Assembly: GCA_037974965.1 (NCBI GenBank)
Contig: JBBPFI010000003.1
Coordinates: 1,116,001 to 1,180,000, forward strand
Reading direction: 5' to 3'
From: Dacryopinax spathularia
Lineage: Eukaryota; Basidiomycota; Dacrymycetes; Dacrymycetales; Dacrymycetaceae
Length of the DNA stretch: 64,000 nucleotides
In this document: positions 1 through 10,138 of the stretch, piece after piece
Layout: every line of letters starts with the position of its first letter
Numbering within the stretch: position 1 is the first letter of the stretch
Position numbers and translations under genes: made by a program
Notes under the pieces: generated by a model
Databases searched by the model: none
Told to the model about the DNA's origin: nothing
What the model saw: only the letters and a program-made list of their open reading frames with translations

Positions 1-145
1 GATTGCTCGAGGGTGCTGGAGAGGTGGAAGGACGGGCCGAAGGATGGGAGCTGTGATTGAGCTTGGGACCATCGGACACTCTGATTTGCTCGATAAGATG
101 GGGCCTGTATTACATCTTATATCCATAATAGCACAACTCAACCTC

Positions 146-1927
146 TCACTCCTCCGTCTTCCGTCTCTTGCTCTCTGGCCTCTCCGCCTCTGGGGAACCG
201 GCAGCACCAGCAGTGACCTTGGCCAGCATCTCCCGCGTCTTCTTTCTCCCTTCGCTCTTCGCGCCTGGTCTGTCCTTCGGGCCAGGCGGCTCATCACCTT
301 CGGGCTCTTCCGCATACTTCGGCAGGAGCAGCAGATCATTATACAGTTCGAGAGATTTGAGTGGTTCGAGCGTGGCTATTTACCCGATACATCATCAGCA
401 CAGGGGAAGTTCCATTCAAACTGGTATAACGTACCATCGTGAGGAGGCAGCTTACCGATCCCAGCGAGCAACGGTGAGGATTCGCCGAAGCGCGGCACCA
501 GCACGCCTGCGTCCCATACAGCAAGACGGACGTCCGCGCCCGCCGTCTCGTACCCCGGCCAGCCCATGTCAAGCGATATCCATACGCAAACACCTTGCAC
601 GCAGAAGTCGAGTATGGGCTTGCCCAGGTTGAGGGCTTTCAGTTGTGCTGGTGTTGGCAGTTGGGAATCTGAGGGGAAGGGGAGGTAGAACAAGGCTGAG
701 CAGCTGCGCACAATGAGCGTAAGCTACGTATAAGCGTACGAGAAAGGTAGGGACTTACCCAACGAGAGAAAACAATATGACATTCTGGGTCTTCGATGAA
801 AGGGCAGCTATCTTCCTGACGGAGAAGGTGATATCGCTATCTTCGGGTGCTTCAACTTCCGCCAGTACCCGCCGATGCCCTCCTTCACCTCCTTCCTCGC
901 CTGTGTTCCCTTCGTCGTCCTGCGCCTCCCCATTCTCCGCCCCCTCAGCAGCTTCAGCGGCTTCCTTCGTATGCTCCTCAGCAGCCGGTGTGCCGTTTTC
1001 GCTCCTACTCCCAGCCCTTTTCTTTCCGCCTACCCGTCGTTTCGGCTTCACATGCATGAAAGGCCTCGCTGTCGTTTCGTACGACACCTTCCCCCGCAGT
1101 TGAGCAGATTTCCAGTCCCAGAAGAAGACTTCCGGCTCTCCCCCGCCCGAAATGAGGGTTGACGGCGAGAAAGGCGGTATCAGAAGTGCAGAGACGAATC
1201 TGTCCCTTCCTTCAGCCCACAACGTGTAGGAGGTGCCGGAAAAGGTACGCACTTTCGGTGTGCGAACAAGAAATGCTCAATCACGTAGCTCGCTGGATAC
1301 CGACTGACGCGGATATGCTCGTCCCGGTCTCCAGTTATGATGTACCTCCGATCGAGTGAGAGCTGGAGGGCGGTGATGATGCTCACATGACCCAAAAGTA
1401 GTTCGCCGTCCGAGGACGGTTTTTCGGAGGTTGAGCTGCTGCCTTGCGGAGCGGGAGTGGTGGTCGTACTAGGAAGGTGAGAGGAATGTAACGGGTAGCG
1501 GAATACATCGCCAAATTTGTCGGCTACCACGAGTGTTGAGGCATCGGCAAAGGTTATGGATGTCGCTCGTTTTGGCATTTCTCTGCCTGACAGGTCAAGT
1601 TAAGGAGATTGGCGAGTAATAAGGCACGCGCACCGACTGCTGAGCACCTCCAATCCGTCCCTACGCCTCACGACCAGCTTCTTGTTGTCCGCCGCAGTCA
1701 CCACATGCTCAAACGCCTCGTCGACGGCCAACACCCTTACGGGTAGGGCCGTGTCAACCTCAGAGAGCAGCTCGCCCGTCCTAGACAAGCCTTCGTCAGT
1801 TATCCTCCTCGTTCACGCACGCCGGAGCCACTTACTCGGCGTCCAGCACCTGTATCCACGGTCCCGCGCAGAGCACTGCATATTTAGGCCCAACCACAAG
1901 ATGGGTTATAGGATAAGATGGCGGCAT
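146..1927 (-). CDS. TRM82: tRNA (guanine-N7) methyltransferase non-catalytic WD40 subunit Trm82
   Basis: Six exons give a protein of roughly 490-500 aa; start codon at 1925-1927 (MPPSYPITHL), stop at 146-148. In the family this WD40 subunit partners the Trm8 catalytic subunit to make m7G46 in tRNA. Visible support: the DKFGDVFRYP stretch, the DRDEHIRVSRYP blade motif that is characteristic of Trm82/WDR4, then FVSALL and ISGGGEPEVFFWDWK blades. Introns of about 45-60 bp lie near 1781-1835, 1585-1637, 1190-1240, 700-757 and 380-433, all GT-AG. An acidic Glu/Ala/Gly insert lies between blades (about 880-1010) and the C-terminus is Lys/Glu-rich with a likely nuclear signal (SKRRK). The splice joins restore one continuous frame, so the gene looks intact. 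Confidence 0.9.
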
Positions 1928-2965
1928 GCTGCTTTGCTTTACGCGGGTGTCCAGGCTGAAATGCGCGCTAAAACTTGGGAACGGGCACCCTTGGAGCACG
2001 TGACCGTGCTCGCTGCATGACGTCTACATAACCATCTTTACTGCAAGACCCCGGTTACGATGGTCTCGGAGGATTCATGAGGACGCCGCCCAAAACCTCC
2101 TTTTGATGCCCACCTCGATCTACCGAAAGTGAAAGACAAGAGTCTCATCAGCGCTCCGACGATGGCTGGTCGATATGGTTGCTGGCTGGGATGGATCATC
2201 GATGACTCTCCAAAGTCTCAGGCCCCCTGAAGCGTCTGGGAAAACGAGAGGGAAGCTACTGGGCGGCGAACTTGAGACCGGGATGATACGCACTATCGCG
2301 CTCGGCGCAACTCCAGACTTTCATGATGGGGCCCATAGTAATCGGGGCGCAAGCAGAGCCGACGTCATCATGAAGTGATGTATTGCACCACGGACGTCAT
2401 GGCGGGAAACCGTTATCCGCACCTCCCAGATAGTCATCGTCCAAGATCAGGATCACAGTCCGTCTTCCTCCGATGATGTGATCGATGTGATCGACGGGAG
2501 GAGGGAGAGAACATGAACGACAGCTCGCGATCATACCCTGGGGCATTTGGGAGCTCGGGGCCAAGTTCGATTCGAGAGACGCGTGTGGTCCCATCATACA
2601 CCACGGCTCTCTGCTGAACGCTCATGAGCACAGCCCGTCCTCCAAGGCCGCCCACTTGTAGCCTCCCACACTCGCCCAAGGCTCAGCTCGAAACAGCTCG
2701 CGCCGAGCGGCGGCAATAACAGCTTGCGACCATATCTTCCTTCGTACGAAAAACGGTGTCTCAGTATCGGCGAAGGTGTGGAGATGACCGCAGTGGAATA
2801 TGATGGATGGTTTTTCAGGGCGGCGAGGAAGCGGAGTAATCGGTAGTCGAAGGACAGATTCGTGGAGAGGGTTGCGGGGATGTGGTTTTAGGCCGTGTAC
2901 TAGAGGTCGATAACGAGTCGCGTTCAGCTTGTCGAACTAGCCTTGCAATGAAATTTGAACGATGA
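1928..2965. other. Intergenic stretch, no gene seen
   Basis: About 1 kb upstream of TRM82 with only short unconvincing frames. Near 2361-2400 there are two GACGTCAT-type (CRE-like) words. From about 2850 the sequence begins to resemble that left of repeat element 3 (near 58390-58590), so its right part belongs to repeat-associated DNA. Confidence 0.4.
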
Positions 2966-3040
2966 TGTATCATGGCCCATCGCTCCCATCCAGACTTTCT
3001 CAATACACAACAGACGAACCCATGACGACATACATAAAAG

Positions 3041-3430
3041 TATCAAAACTTGAGGTGTTGGGTTGTGGTGGTGGTTTGTGTTGTGGTTTAGTCGCGTTGT
3101 GGGGGTACCGGTGGTGGTGTGTTTTGGGGTTGTGTTTTGGGTTTTTGGTGGGTTGCTTTTGGGTGTGGCCGCTTCTGCCGCTTGCTTTCCTTTTCAGTTC
3201 GCTACATGGTGTCCGAAGCCAGCTGGTGGGCCCGAAGGCCGACCAGCTCGCTTCGGACTATTTAACTTTTCCCGGAGGTTAGTAAGCATCCACATGTCAT
3301 CTATACTAGGGCGGATCCGGCCGCCTTGCCTTTAATGCGACGGTTCGATACCGACGGGATTCGAACTCGGGGCTGGTCCGCCAAACCCTTTTCACAGGGC
3401 GGCGCGTTAACCAGTTGTACCAGCGAGCCG
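3041..3430 (-). ncRNA. tRNA-like Pol III cassette, element 1 left arm
   Basis: Read on the minus strand it starts GGCTCGCTGG, has an A-box-like TGGTACAACTGG and a B-box-like GTTCGAATCCC about 55 nt later, then the UUCG hairpin (3211-3258), a CA-rich tract and TTTT at 3045-3048. Transcription is inferred from the boxes, not observed. Confidence 0.5.
3211..3258 (-). other. Long hairpin with C(UUCG)G tetraloop
   Basis: Arms of about 16-17 nt with one mismatch (GTCCGAAGC...GCTTCGGAC) enclose GGCC-TTCG-GGCC when read on the minus strand. The same hairpin is kept in all six arms of the family. Confidence 0.75.
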
Positions 3431-4993
3431 AATCCAAAGCGCAGCGCGCAATTAGCCAGTATAGCCTCTCACCACACCTCATCCCCTCGTCCTCAAATAT
3501 TCGCGTCCCCTGTCTGTCCTCCGTCCTCATTACGGCCTCATCACGCACCAACCACCTCATATACTCAATTCATCGTCTACACTTCGTCTATGTCTCGCAT
3601 TCTGATGACGACGCCTGCACGTCTCGGGATGTTCGTAAACTGAGACAGCAGGCTCCCTGGTCGACGAGTACGACGCATAGAGGCGCGCACATCCCTTCAC
3701 CTCTGGCGAATCAGCTTGACCTCTCCTTCTCTACTAGTACCCTGGCTGATGAAAGCGCTCACGTCGTCTATCGCTTACGCTCCACGGTCCACCAAGGCAG
3801 TATGCGCTGACGATAGGAGCTTGCGACCCTCTCTGTGTTTTCTCAGTTGCCCATCGACAAGATCGTAACAGAAACCTGGTCTGACGGTCCATACCGTCCA
3901 TTTACAGGCCAATACAGCAGACAACTATCTCGCAAGCTATCAGAAGACAGAACCCCAACACACCCTGCATGGAAAATAGGCTCCTGACTCGTAAGTAGGC
4001 TCCCGTCTCCCGAACTGAACTACGGCCTACATCTTCACCTGCAAAAGGGAGCACTATCCTGAGAACCCCTGTCAGCTTTTCGTCTTCTTTCCCCGAGCCT
4101 CGGAGTAGCTACTGCCCACTCTCGTTCGTTGCCCATCGAATCTGTCTTCCTTCGCCTGTATTCCCCAACCCCTCCCAGACTGAACTGATCGCACCTCGCC
4201 ACGTCGCGTGCTGGAGTCGGTGCCTGAAGCTGGAGTGTCATCGTTTCAGGAGTATGTTTGGACAGGAGAGGTCTGATGGAGCAAAGGCAACAGGAAGAGG
4301 GGATAGGGCGACGCATGGGGAGGGCTCCCTGATGAGGTGAAGAGGTTCAAGGTGCCGCGATGGGTGGGGTGGGGGGGCTAGTCGCACATACATCGACCAG
4401 CCCCATTACGGAGGATTGCAATGCTATGAACTGTTCTAAAGATTGGACTATGTTGCACAATATGTACGAGGGGAGGTTTGGAAGGGTTTGGGCGCTACAA
4501 GAATACCACTAGCTTCAAGTGGACTTGAGTCGTGGAGGTTCGACGTGCGCACCTGCATCGAACCCGACTACTTTGGAGAACAGCGCTGTCTCTGTCCTCC
4601 TGCTGTCCCTCATTACCGATGCGGCGATGACTACCAAGTCTATACAAGAATCGGATGCGCCGTAGCAAGGCAGCCCTCAGTCATGCCGTCTTTGGAAGAG
4701 TGTGTGCGTCTGAGTGCTAGTACGCGACGAGGCGTGCGCGCATCTATGTGTCGTACTCGTCGACCAGGGAGCCTGCTGTCTCAGTTTACGAACACCCCGA
4801 GACGTGCAGGCGTCGTCATCAGAATGCGAGACATAGACGAAGTGTAGACGATGAATTGAGTATATGAGGTGGTTGGTGCGTGATGAGGCCGTAATGAGGA
4901 CGGAGGACAGACAGGGGACGCGAATATTTGAGGACGAGGGGATGAGGTGTGGTGAGAGGCTATACTGGCTAATTGCGCGCTGCGCTTTGGATT

Positions 4994-5368
4994 CGGCTCG
5001 CTGGTACAACTGGTTAACGCGCCGCCCTGTGAAAAGGGTTTGGCGGACCAGCCCCGAGTTCGAATCCCGTCGGTATCGAACCGTCGCATTAAAGGCAAGG
5101 CGGCCGGATCCGCCCTAGTATAGATGACATGTGGATGCTTACTAACCTCCGGGAAAAGTTAAATAGTCCGAAGCGAGCTGGTCGGCCTTCGGGCCCACCA
5201 GCTGGCTTCGGACACCATGTAGCGAACTGAAAAGGAAAGCAAGCGGCAGAAGCGGCCACACCCAAAAGCAACCCACCAAAAACCCAAAACACAACACCAC
5301 CGGTACCCCCACAACCCGACTAAAACACAACACAAACACCACCACAACCCAACACCTCAAGTTTTGAT
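4994..5368 (+). ncRNA. tRNA-like Pol III cassette, element 1 right arm
   Basis: A-box-like TGGTACAACTGG at 5002 and B-box-like GTTCGAATCCC at 5058. The anticodon-arm region reads CCGCC, then CTGTGAA, an extra 8 nt, then GGCGG, as if a GUG (His-type) loop carried a tiny intron. Downstream are a GGCGG/CCGCC hairpin (near 5098-5115), the UUCG hairpin (5166-5213), a CA-rich tract and TTTT at 5362-5365. The acceptor stem is not preserved, so this is tRNA-derived and not a working tRNA gene. Confidence 0.55.
5166..5213 (+). other. Long hairpin with C(UUCG)G tetraloop
   Basis: Plus-strand copy of the element hairpin: GTCCGAAGC arm, GGCC-TTCG-GGCC apex, GCTTCGGAC arm. It lies about 100 nt downstream of the B box. 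Confidence 0.75.
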
Positions 5369-5461
5369 ACTTTTATGTCGTCATGGATTCGTCTGTTGTG
5401 TATTGAGAAAGTCTGGATGGGAGCGGTGGGACATGATACGGAACCGCGACAACCCAACACC

Positions 5462-5857
5462 TCACGGTTTGCTGAGCTCTGCTGGATGGCTCGTCTTAGC
5501 CCTTATCCTCTTCTCCGATAATTGCACATCCATAGAGGATGCTAGGATGACGAAGGGCATGTAATTGTCAACGACATAACTGTGATATGCTAAGGAGACA
5601 TGCGGCATCTGAACGTTGTTGCGCGGATGGACGGCCATCCTCTGGGTTATTGGCTCATGCGCGTTATCCATCAACAGCGCCGGGTCAACAGCGCCCATGT
5701 GTTGGCTGCCCAGGCAGAAGACTCCGTCTGTCGCACCCAGCATGCGACGTACACCGAGGAGCATCCATGTACCGAGATCTCCATCATATTGCCGCTGGTG
5801 AGATGAGCGAGGCGCGCGATGGAAACAAGGCCACGGATGTGCGAACGAGGGAAACAA
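5462..5857 (-). CDS. Unassigned open frame, possible gene fragment
   Basis: A 131-aa open frame next to repeat element 1. The protein (MFPSFAHPWPCFHRAPRSSH at its start) has no motif I recognise. Its middle (GDLGTWMLLGVRRMLG, then NNVQMPHVSLAYHSYVVDNY) looks more protein-like than most short frames here. Its 3' end runs into what looks like a second, decayed element terminus (5441-5470). It could be the remnant of a host gene cut by the repeat, or chance. Confidence 0.2.
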   Translation of the reverse strand: MFPSFAHPWPCFHRAPRSSHQRQYDGDLGTWMLLGVRRMLGATDGVFCLGSQHMGAVDPALLMDNAHEPITQRMAVHPRNNVQMPHVSLAYHSYVVDNYMPFVILASSMDVQLSEKRIRAKTSHPAELSKP

Positions 5858-6714
5858 GGGAATTCATATGGACGCCGACGCTCTCTCACCTTCGATAGCC
5901 CAGGCATTAGCCCGCTTATAACCACCCCTGGAATCCTACCCGGATACTACTCGAAATAAGTCGATTCTCACAGGCCCTCAAACCCCTCTCAACGCATCTC
6001 TGCTCTCGTTCAAGAGCGGCAGAAGAGGACGTGGAGGTCATCTTCCGCCGCCTGAAATGCTGCCGAGGACCATGTTGCACTGTGGTCCGGTAAAGGAAAA
6101 CGCAAGCGGTCACTTATCGCCCTCAGCAAGGACGAGGGTGGACGAGTGATGGTGAAGTGCGTTACAACCCGGGCTTCTTTGCGAGATCGATTCGTCTCAT
6201 ATCGCCTCATCGATATATAAGTACACGCCTATCTAGTATCAGTTCGATCTGGACAGGATCAGGTCCCGACCTACTAGTTAGATCGTCCTCCCAGCACAGC
6301 CGGAGCCTTCATCACGAGCTCGACCGTACTCTTCTGAATAGTAATATACAGCACGAGAGGTGGTACTGACCTCTGCGAGCGCGACTTTCGGGTTGCTATG
6401 CCTTATCATCGTGTCGAGCACGACGAGCAGGCGTCGCCGATTGGGTAACACGAGCTGGGGTCCCTGGGAAGTCGGAATTGACAGGGTTCGCCTCGTGGGC
6501 AATCTAGCCGCACGTTGGTTAGAGTGCGTCTTTCTGCGACGTTGTTCCTTTCTGGACATTGCTCCTTTCAGACGCCGCGCATGACTTGTAGGTTTATCAT
6601 GCATGCTCTGATGCCACAAACGCAGCCAGCGCTCTCTTTCGACCGCACCTTCGCCTTCGATCCTCATCCATCCGCAGGTGGATCCGTCGACTGGCAAGCC
6701 TGTCACAAAACCGA
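5858..6714. promoter_or_regulatory. Intergenic region upstream of kinase gene 1
   Basis: No convincing coding sequence. The segment near 6550-6595 (ATTGCTCCTTTCAGACGC) closely resembles that near 10021-10050 upstream of the second kinase, so the tandem duplication included promoter or 5' UTR sequence. Confidence 0.4.
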
Positions 6715-9668
6715 ATGAATCACTTGGGCTCCGGCATGAACCAGGAAGCATACAAGGCGCTCTGCGAGGGGCTGAATGCACCTATTGTTCCAGTCAGGAG
6801 GCTGGATGCAGAGGCGATAGGCACCGGCCATCATGCAACGGCGTTGAAGGGCGAAGCATTCCTCCCGGCAGGGCGCAATGTAATAGTGGCCCTTAAGGTG
6901 TTTCACTCCAATGGGTCAACACGGGAGCAGGTCGAGGGGGTTACTAGAGTGAGGATTACTTCACGAACTCGCAAGTTAGTGCTGAAACAGAGCGACGCAG
7001 GCGATTGTCCAAGTTGCAAAGCGCTTGCTGCGGCTTCGGCCTCACCCGAATGTCCTCCCCTTCTTTGGACTGTCCGTAGACGCGGCTGCACAACAGCTGT
7101 CGATGGTTTCGCTCTATATAGAGAGGGGCAGTTTGTCGGAAGCTCTGGAACGCGACGATGATATGGAGTGTGTGCCAATGGTATGGTACCGTTTTCGGTT
7201 GCTTTCAGTATCTGATTTCTGGGACAGATCCGCGGCATTGTGCAAGGAGTAACGTACCTTCACTCCAACCGGATTCTCCATGGAGATGTTAGGGGAGTAC
7301 GTATTGCCATGTGGCTCAGGTTGGGATGCTGCTGACCATCCATGATCCTAGGCAAACGTGTTCATCGATAGGGACGGTCATCCTCTGCTTGCGGACTTCG
7401 GCCTCTCAATGCTCATAAACGAGATCGCAGTTATTACACACTCGAACTTCGGAATGCGAGGCAGTCTGAGATGGATGGCTCCAGAGCGCGTCGAACCTCG
7501 CCGGTTCCGGATGACGGCGGAGGAGGCTGCGATGCCTCCGAGCGATGTTTATTCAGTGGGCATGACAATGTATGAGGTGGGTTGATGCCTAGTTGACGCC
7601 AGTGTCATTTATGACCGCTCGGTAGATCTTCACCCGCCGATGGCCGTTTCATCAAATAAACGACGCGCAGGTTGCCCAAGCCCAATCCAATGGTACCAAA
7701 ATGAATCATCCTGGCAATGTGGCGATTTTACGAGGCATGAGTCCCCGGCTCTGGGAGTTTATGTGGGACACATGGAGTTCAGAGCCAAAGCGGAGACCTA
7801 GGTTGGGAGATGCACTGCGAACTATACTGTGCGAACCTGCGACGCAAGATACTCGCTCTCGTCCCAGAGGCGTGGCCAGACTACCGCATTCGCGAACACA
7901 AGGCCAATGGAAGGAGATAGAGGTGGCCGCTAGTGAGGCTGTCTACGAGCTGGAGCCGTGGGGAGAGCGAGAAGGTCAGCTAAGCACCTGGCTCATGGAT
8001 TGTCTTCTGACCCTTGCTCTTGCTAGGTTGGTATCTTGGAAGGACGTCGCGGGGAGAGAAGGGCATCTTTCCCGGTTCGTCCAATCCCATACATCTTTGG
8101 GTCTCTATAAACTCTCAATGGACAGGCTCGATTCTTCATCTGGATGATCAGTCAACTTTGCAGCGTCCGCCGGTAGAAGCACAGCGTCTCCACAGTGGTG
8201 CCGCAGCCCGGCCCGAGCCGACCCTGGGGCAGGCCCGGCCATCACAGACCACATATGCGGCGCCCGGTAGGCCTGATATGCAAGCTGAGAACCATCACCC
8301 ATCGGTCCGGGGAAGGGCACCAATACCCTCGGTTCCTTCCTCTGTTGCTCCTCAAGTACATCCTGCAGGATTTCATGTTGCGTGCGCTCCGTAACTTGTC
8401 TAGTACTCTCATAAGCTAACTTTTCCAGAAAGGCCATCGGCACCAACCACGGACGTCCGTAACCCCTATGTTGGTGCCGATCAGCATGGCATTGCTGGCT
8501 CGAGCCAGTATAACAGTGCGAGGTGCGATTTTATATACAAAGTGCTCATCTGACGCTCAAGCCTTGATGCTCTCTTAGAGGCCCATACCCTCCACCTCAG
8601 GGTAGGCCGCCTTATAATCATCGAGAAGTTGCCCAACAACCACCTCAACCACCTCAACATGTTGCTCTTCATCATGAGATCGATGGGGGTGAACCAAATA
8701 ACCAGCGGCAACAGAACATCGGACCGCACCGTGCAATGGGACGACAGCCCCCTTCGGACGCTCGATCGAATCTTTACGGGCCTGCAGGTCAGTCACAGCC
8801 TCTCTCCCAGGCAAGTGCACAATATGGGCAACGTGTCGCGCCGTATCCTCTCCAGCCGGGACAGCCGGAACGACCGGCCGAACTGCGGCCAGGGCTACCT
8901 GCACCACAGCCGGAAGCCTATGTCGCCCGCACCACTTCGCATGCCCAGGTCTCACGCGGACAACAGAATCCTCCATCTCAGCCCAGCAACACTGCCTACG
9001 CTACGCACTCTGCTCCGCAATTGAATATTCAACAGTCGCAGTTTCGACATGGGCCTCAGCCAGAGCCTCTTCGGCACGTGGATGCCCGGGATACGCCACC
9101 GTCCGACCTCTCTACACCGCCGTTATCAGATGGGAGTGCAATAAGCCGAGCCGGAGGGTCCGGTACTGAGCTGCAACAGCAACGCCTCGCAGGTGATGTG
9201 CGCCCCAACTATGGCTACCCTGCGGCACAGACGACCGTAGGCGATGCGAGCTCGCGTCCTGTCTATCCTCCCTACCAGAGTGGCCGTGGTCCGACAGAAT
9301 ACCAGACCGTGCCGCCTCCTGTAGGCATGCCGTTCTCCGCAGATCGCTCGACACGCCGGGCTGCAACAGGTCCAACTGCGCGACCACAAGAGGACCAGCG
9401 AGTTCCAAATGCGCCGGGTCGTCCGGTCAGCCTCGACGCCCCTCGGCCAATCCAACTGCCGACTGCCCCGCGTGCCCCGCATATACAACCTTTTGGTCAA
9501 CCGGGTCCCCGGGGACCACGATATCCAAACAACACCTTCGTGGAATCGCCGGTTATAGGGAACGAAGACCCGGAGGACGTGATCAGCGGGATGTTGCGGA
9601 GGACACAGCTCGACGGTCCAGGCCTAGGCCGGGCACCGCCGGGCTATCACTATCCACCACCGCATTGA
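6715..9668 (+). CDS. Protein kinase with long Pro/Gln-rich tail (tandem copy 1)
   Basis: A multi-exon kinase: glycine-loop region IGTGHHATALKGE, ATP-binding lysine in VALKVF, hinge region YIERGSL, catalytic loop HGDVRGANVFID, DFGLS, WMAPER and DVYSVGMTMYE, ending near RRPRLGDALRTI. The HGD[LIV]RG..N loop is typical of the expanded TKL-like kinases of mushrooms and allies. The alphaC segment reads IVQVAKRLLRLRPHPNVLPF, with no clear Glu where copy 2 has VVREIN. After the domain come several hundred residues of low-complexity Pro/Gln/Ser sequence (last exon from about 8736) ending in PPGYHYPPPH. Exons join cleanly, for example GDVRG to ANVFID across a GTACGT intron at about 7297-7351. Substrate and pathway are unknown. 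Confidence 0.8.
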
Positions 9669-10138
9669 GTTACTGAGTGCTTGGAGACAGTCCGTCCGTC
9701 AATTGAGCGCGGAATTAGACCTCATGAGGTGTTGTATGCTCGTTGTGGTGGGATCGTAATATACATGCAGTACCCTGAATGCCGGAGAGCGTCTTATCAG
9801 GGTCAAACAAAGCCCTCCATGGTTACAACTTCTGCCCAATTACTTGACATATGCATACTTACGACGGAACCTCACATCGATCGGCCCCCTGTTGTATAAC
9901 TTATAAATGTAGCCTCCGGCTACCGACCGGTGCCGTCGGGGTCCCGGCGCTAATTTCGAATGTTCAGGGTCGCTCACGCTTCTTGATGGGCTTTCTGACG
10001 GCCCACTTGCTTTGCTGGTTTATTGCTCCTTTGAGACGCTCAGCATGACCTCCTTATCATCTATGGCTTGCAGACGCATGCGGCGCCTGAGATCTGTTTC
10101 TCTTTGCTGCGTCCGAGTGTTCTGTAACGACATCCGGG
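9669..10138. promoter_or_regulatory. Intergenic region between tandem kinases
   Basis: About 470 bp. It holds the duplicated upstream segment near 10021-10050 and a GC-rich imperfect palindrome near 9912-9950; no coding frame is convincing. Confidence 0.35.

Larger units (their letters stand above)
2966..5443. mobile_element. Repeat element 1 with long inverted arms and two outward Pol III-type cassettes
   Basis: Two arms in inverted orientation (about 2966-3690 and 4688-5443) flank a unique centre of about 1 kb. The conserved core runs from the AAAACTTGAGG end at 3045 to the matching end at 5365; in this copy the inverted repeat continues about 75 bp further outward on each side. Each arm holds a tRNA-like A/B-box segment, a GC hairpin, a UUCG-capped hairpin and a G/T- (or C/A-) rich tract. 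The centre shares sequence with the centres of elements 2 and 3, so this is one family and not a chance pair. No transposase frame is visible. It may be a non-autonomous foldback DNA element or a head-to-head pair of SINE-like units; no clear target duplication was found. Confidence 0.7.

Noticed and set aside
3340-3430. Genuine tRNA genes in the repeat arms
   Set aside because: A and B boxes are present but no acceptor stem pairs and the T stem has mismatches; the segments occur only inside the repeat, so they are tRNA-derived modules.
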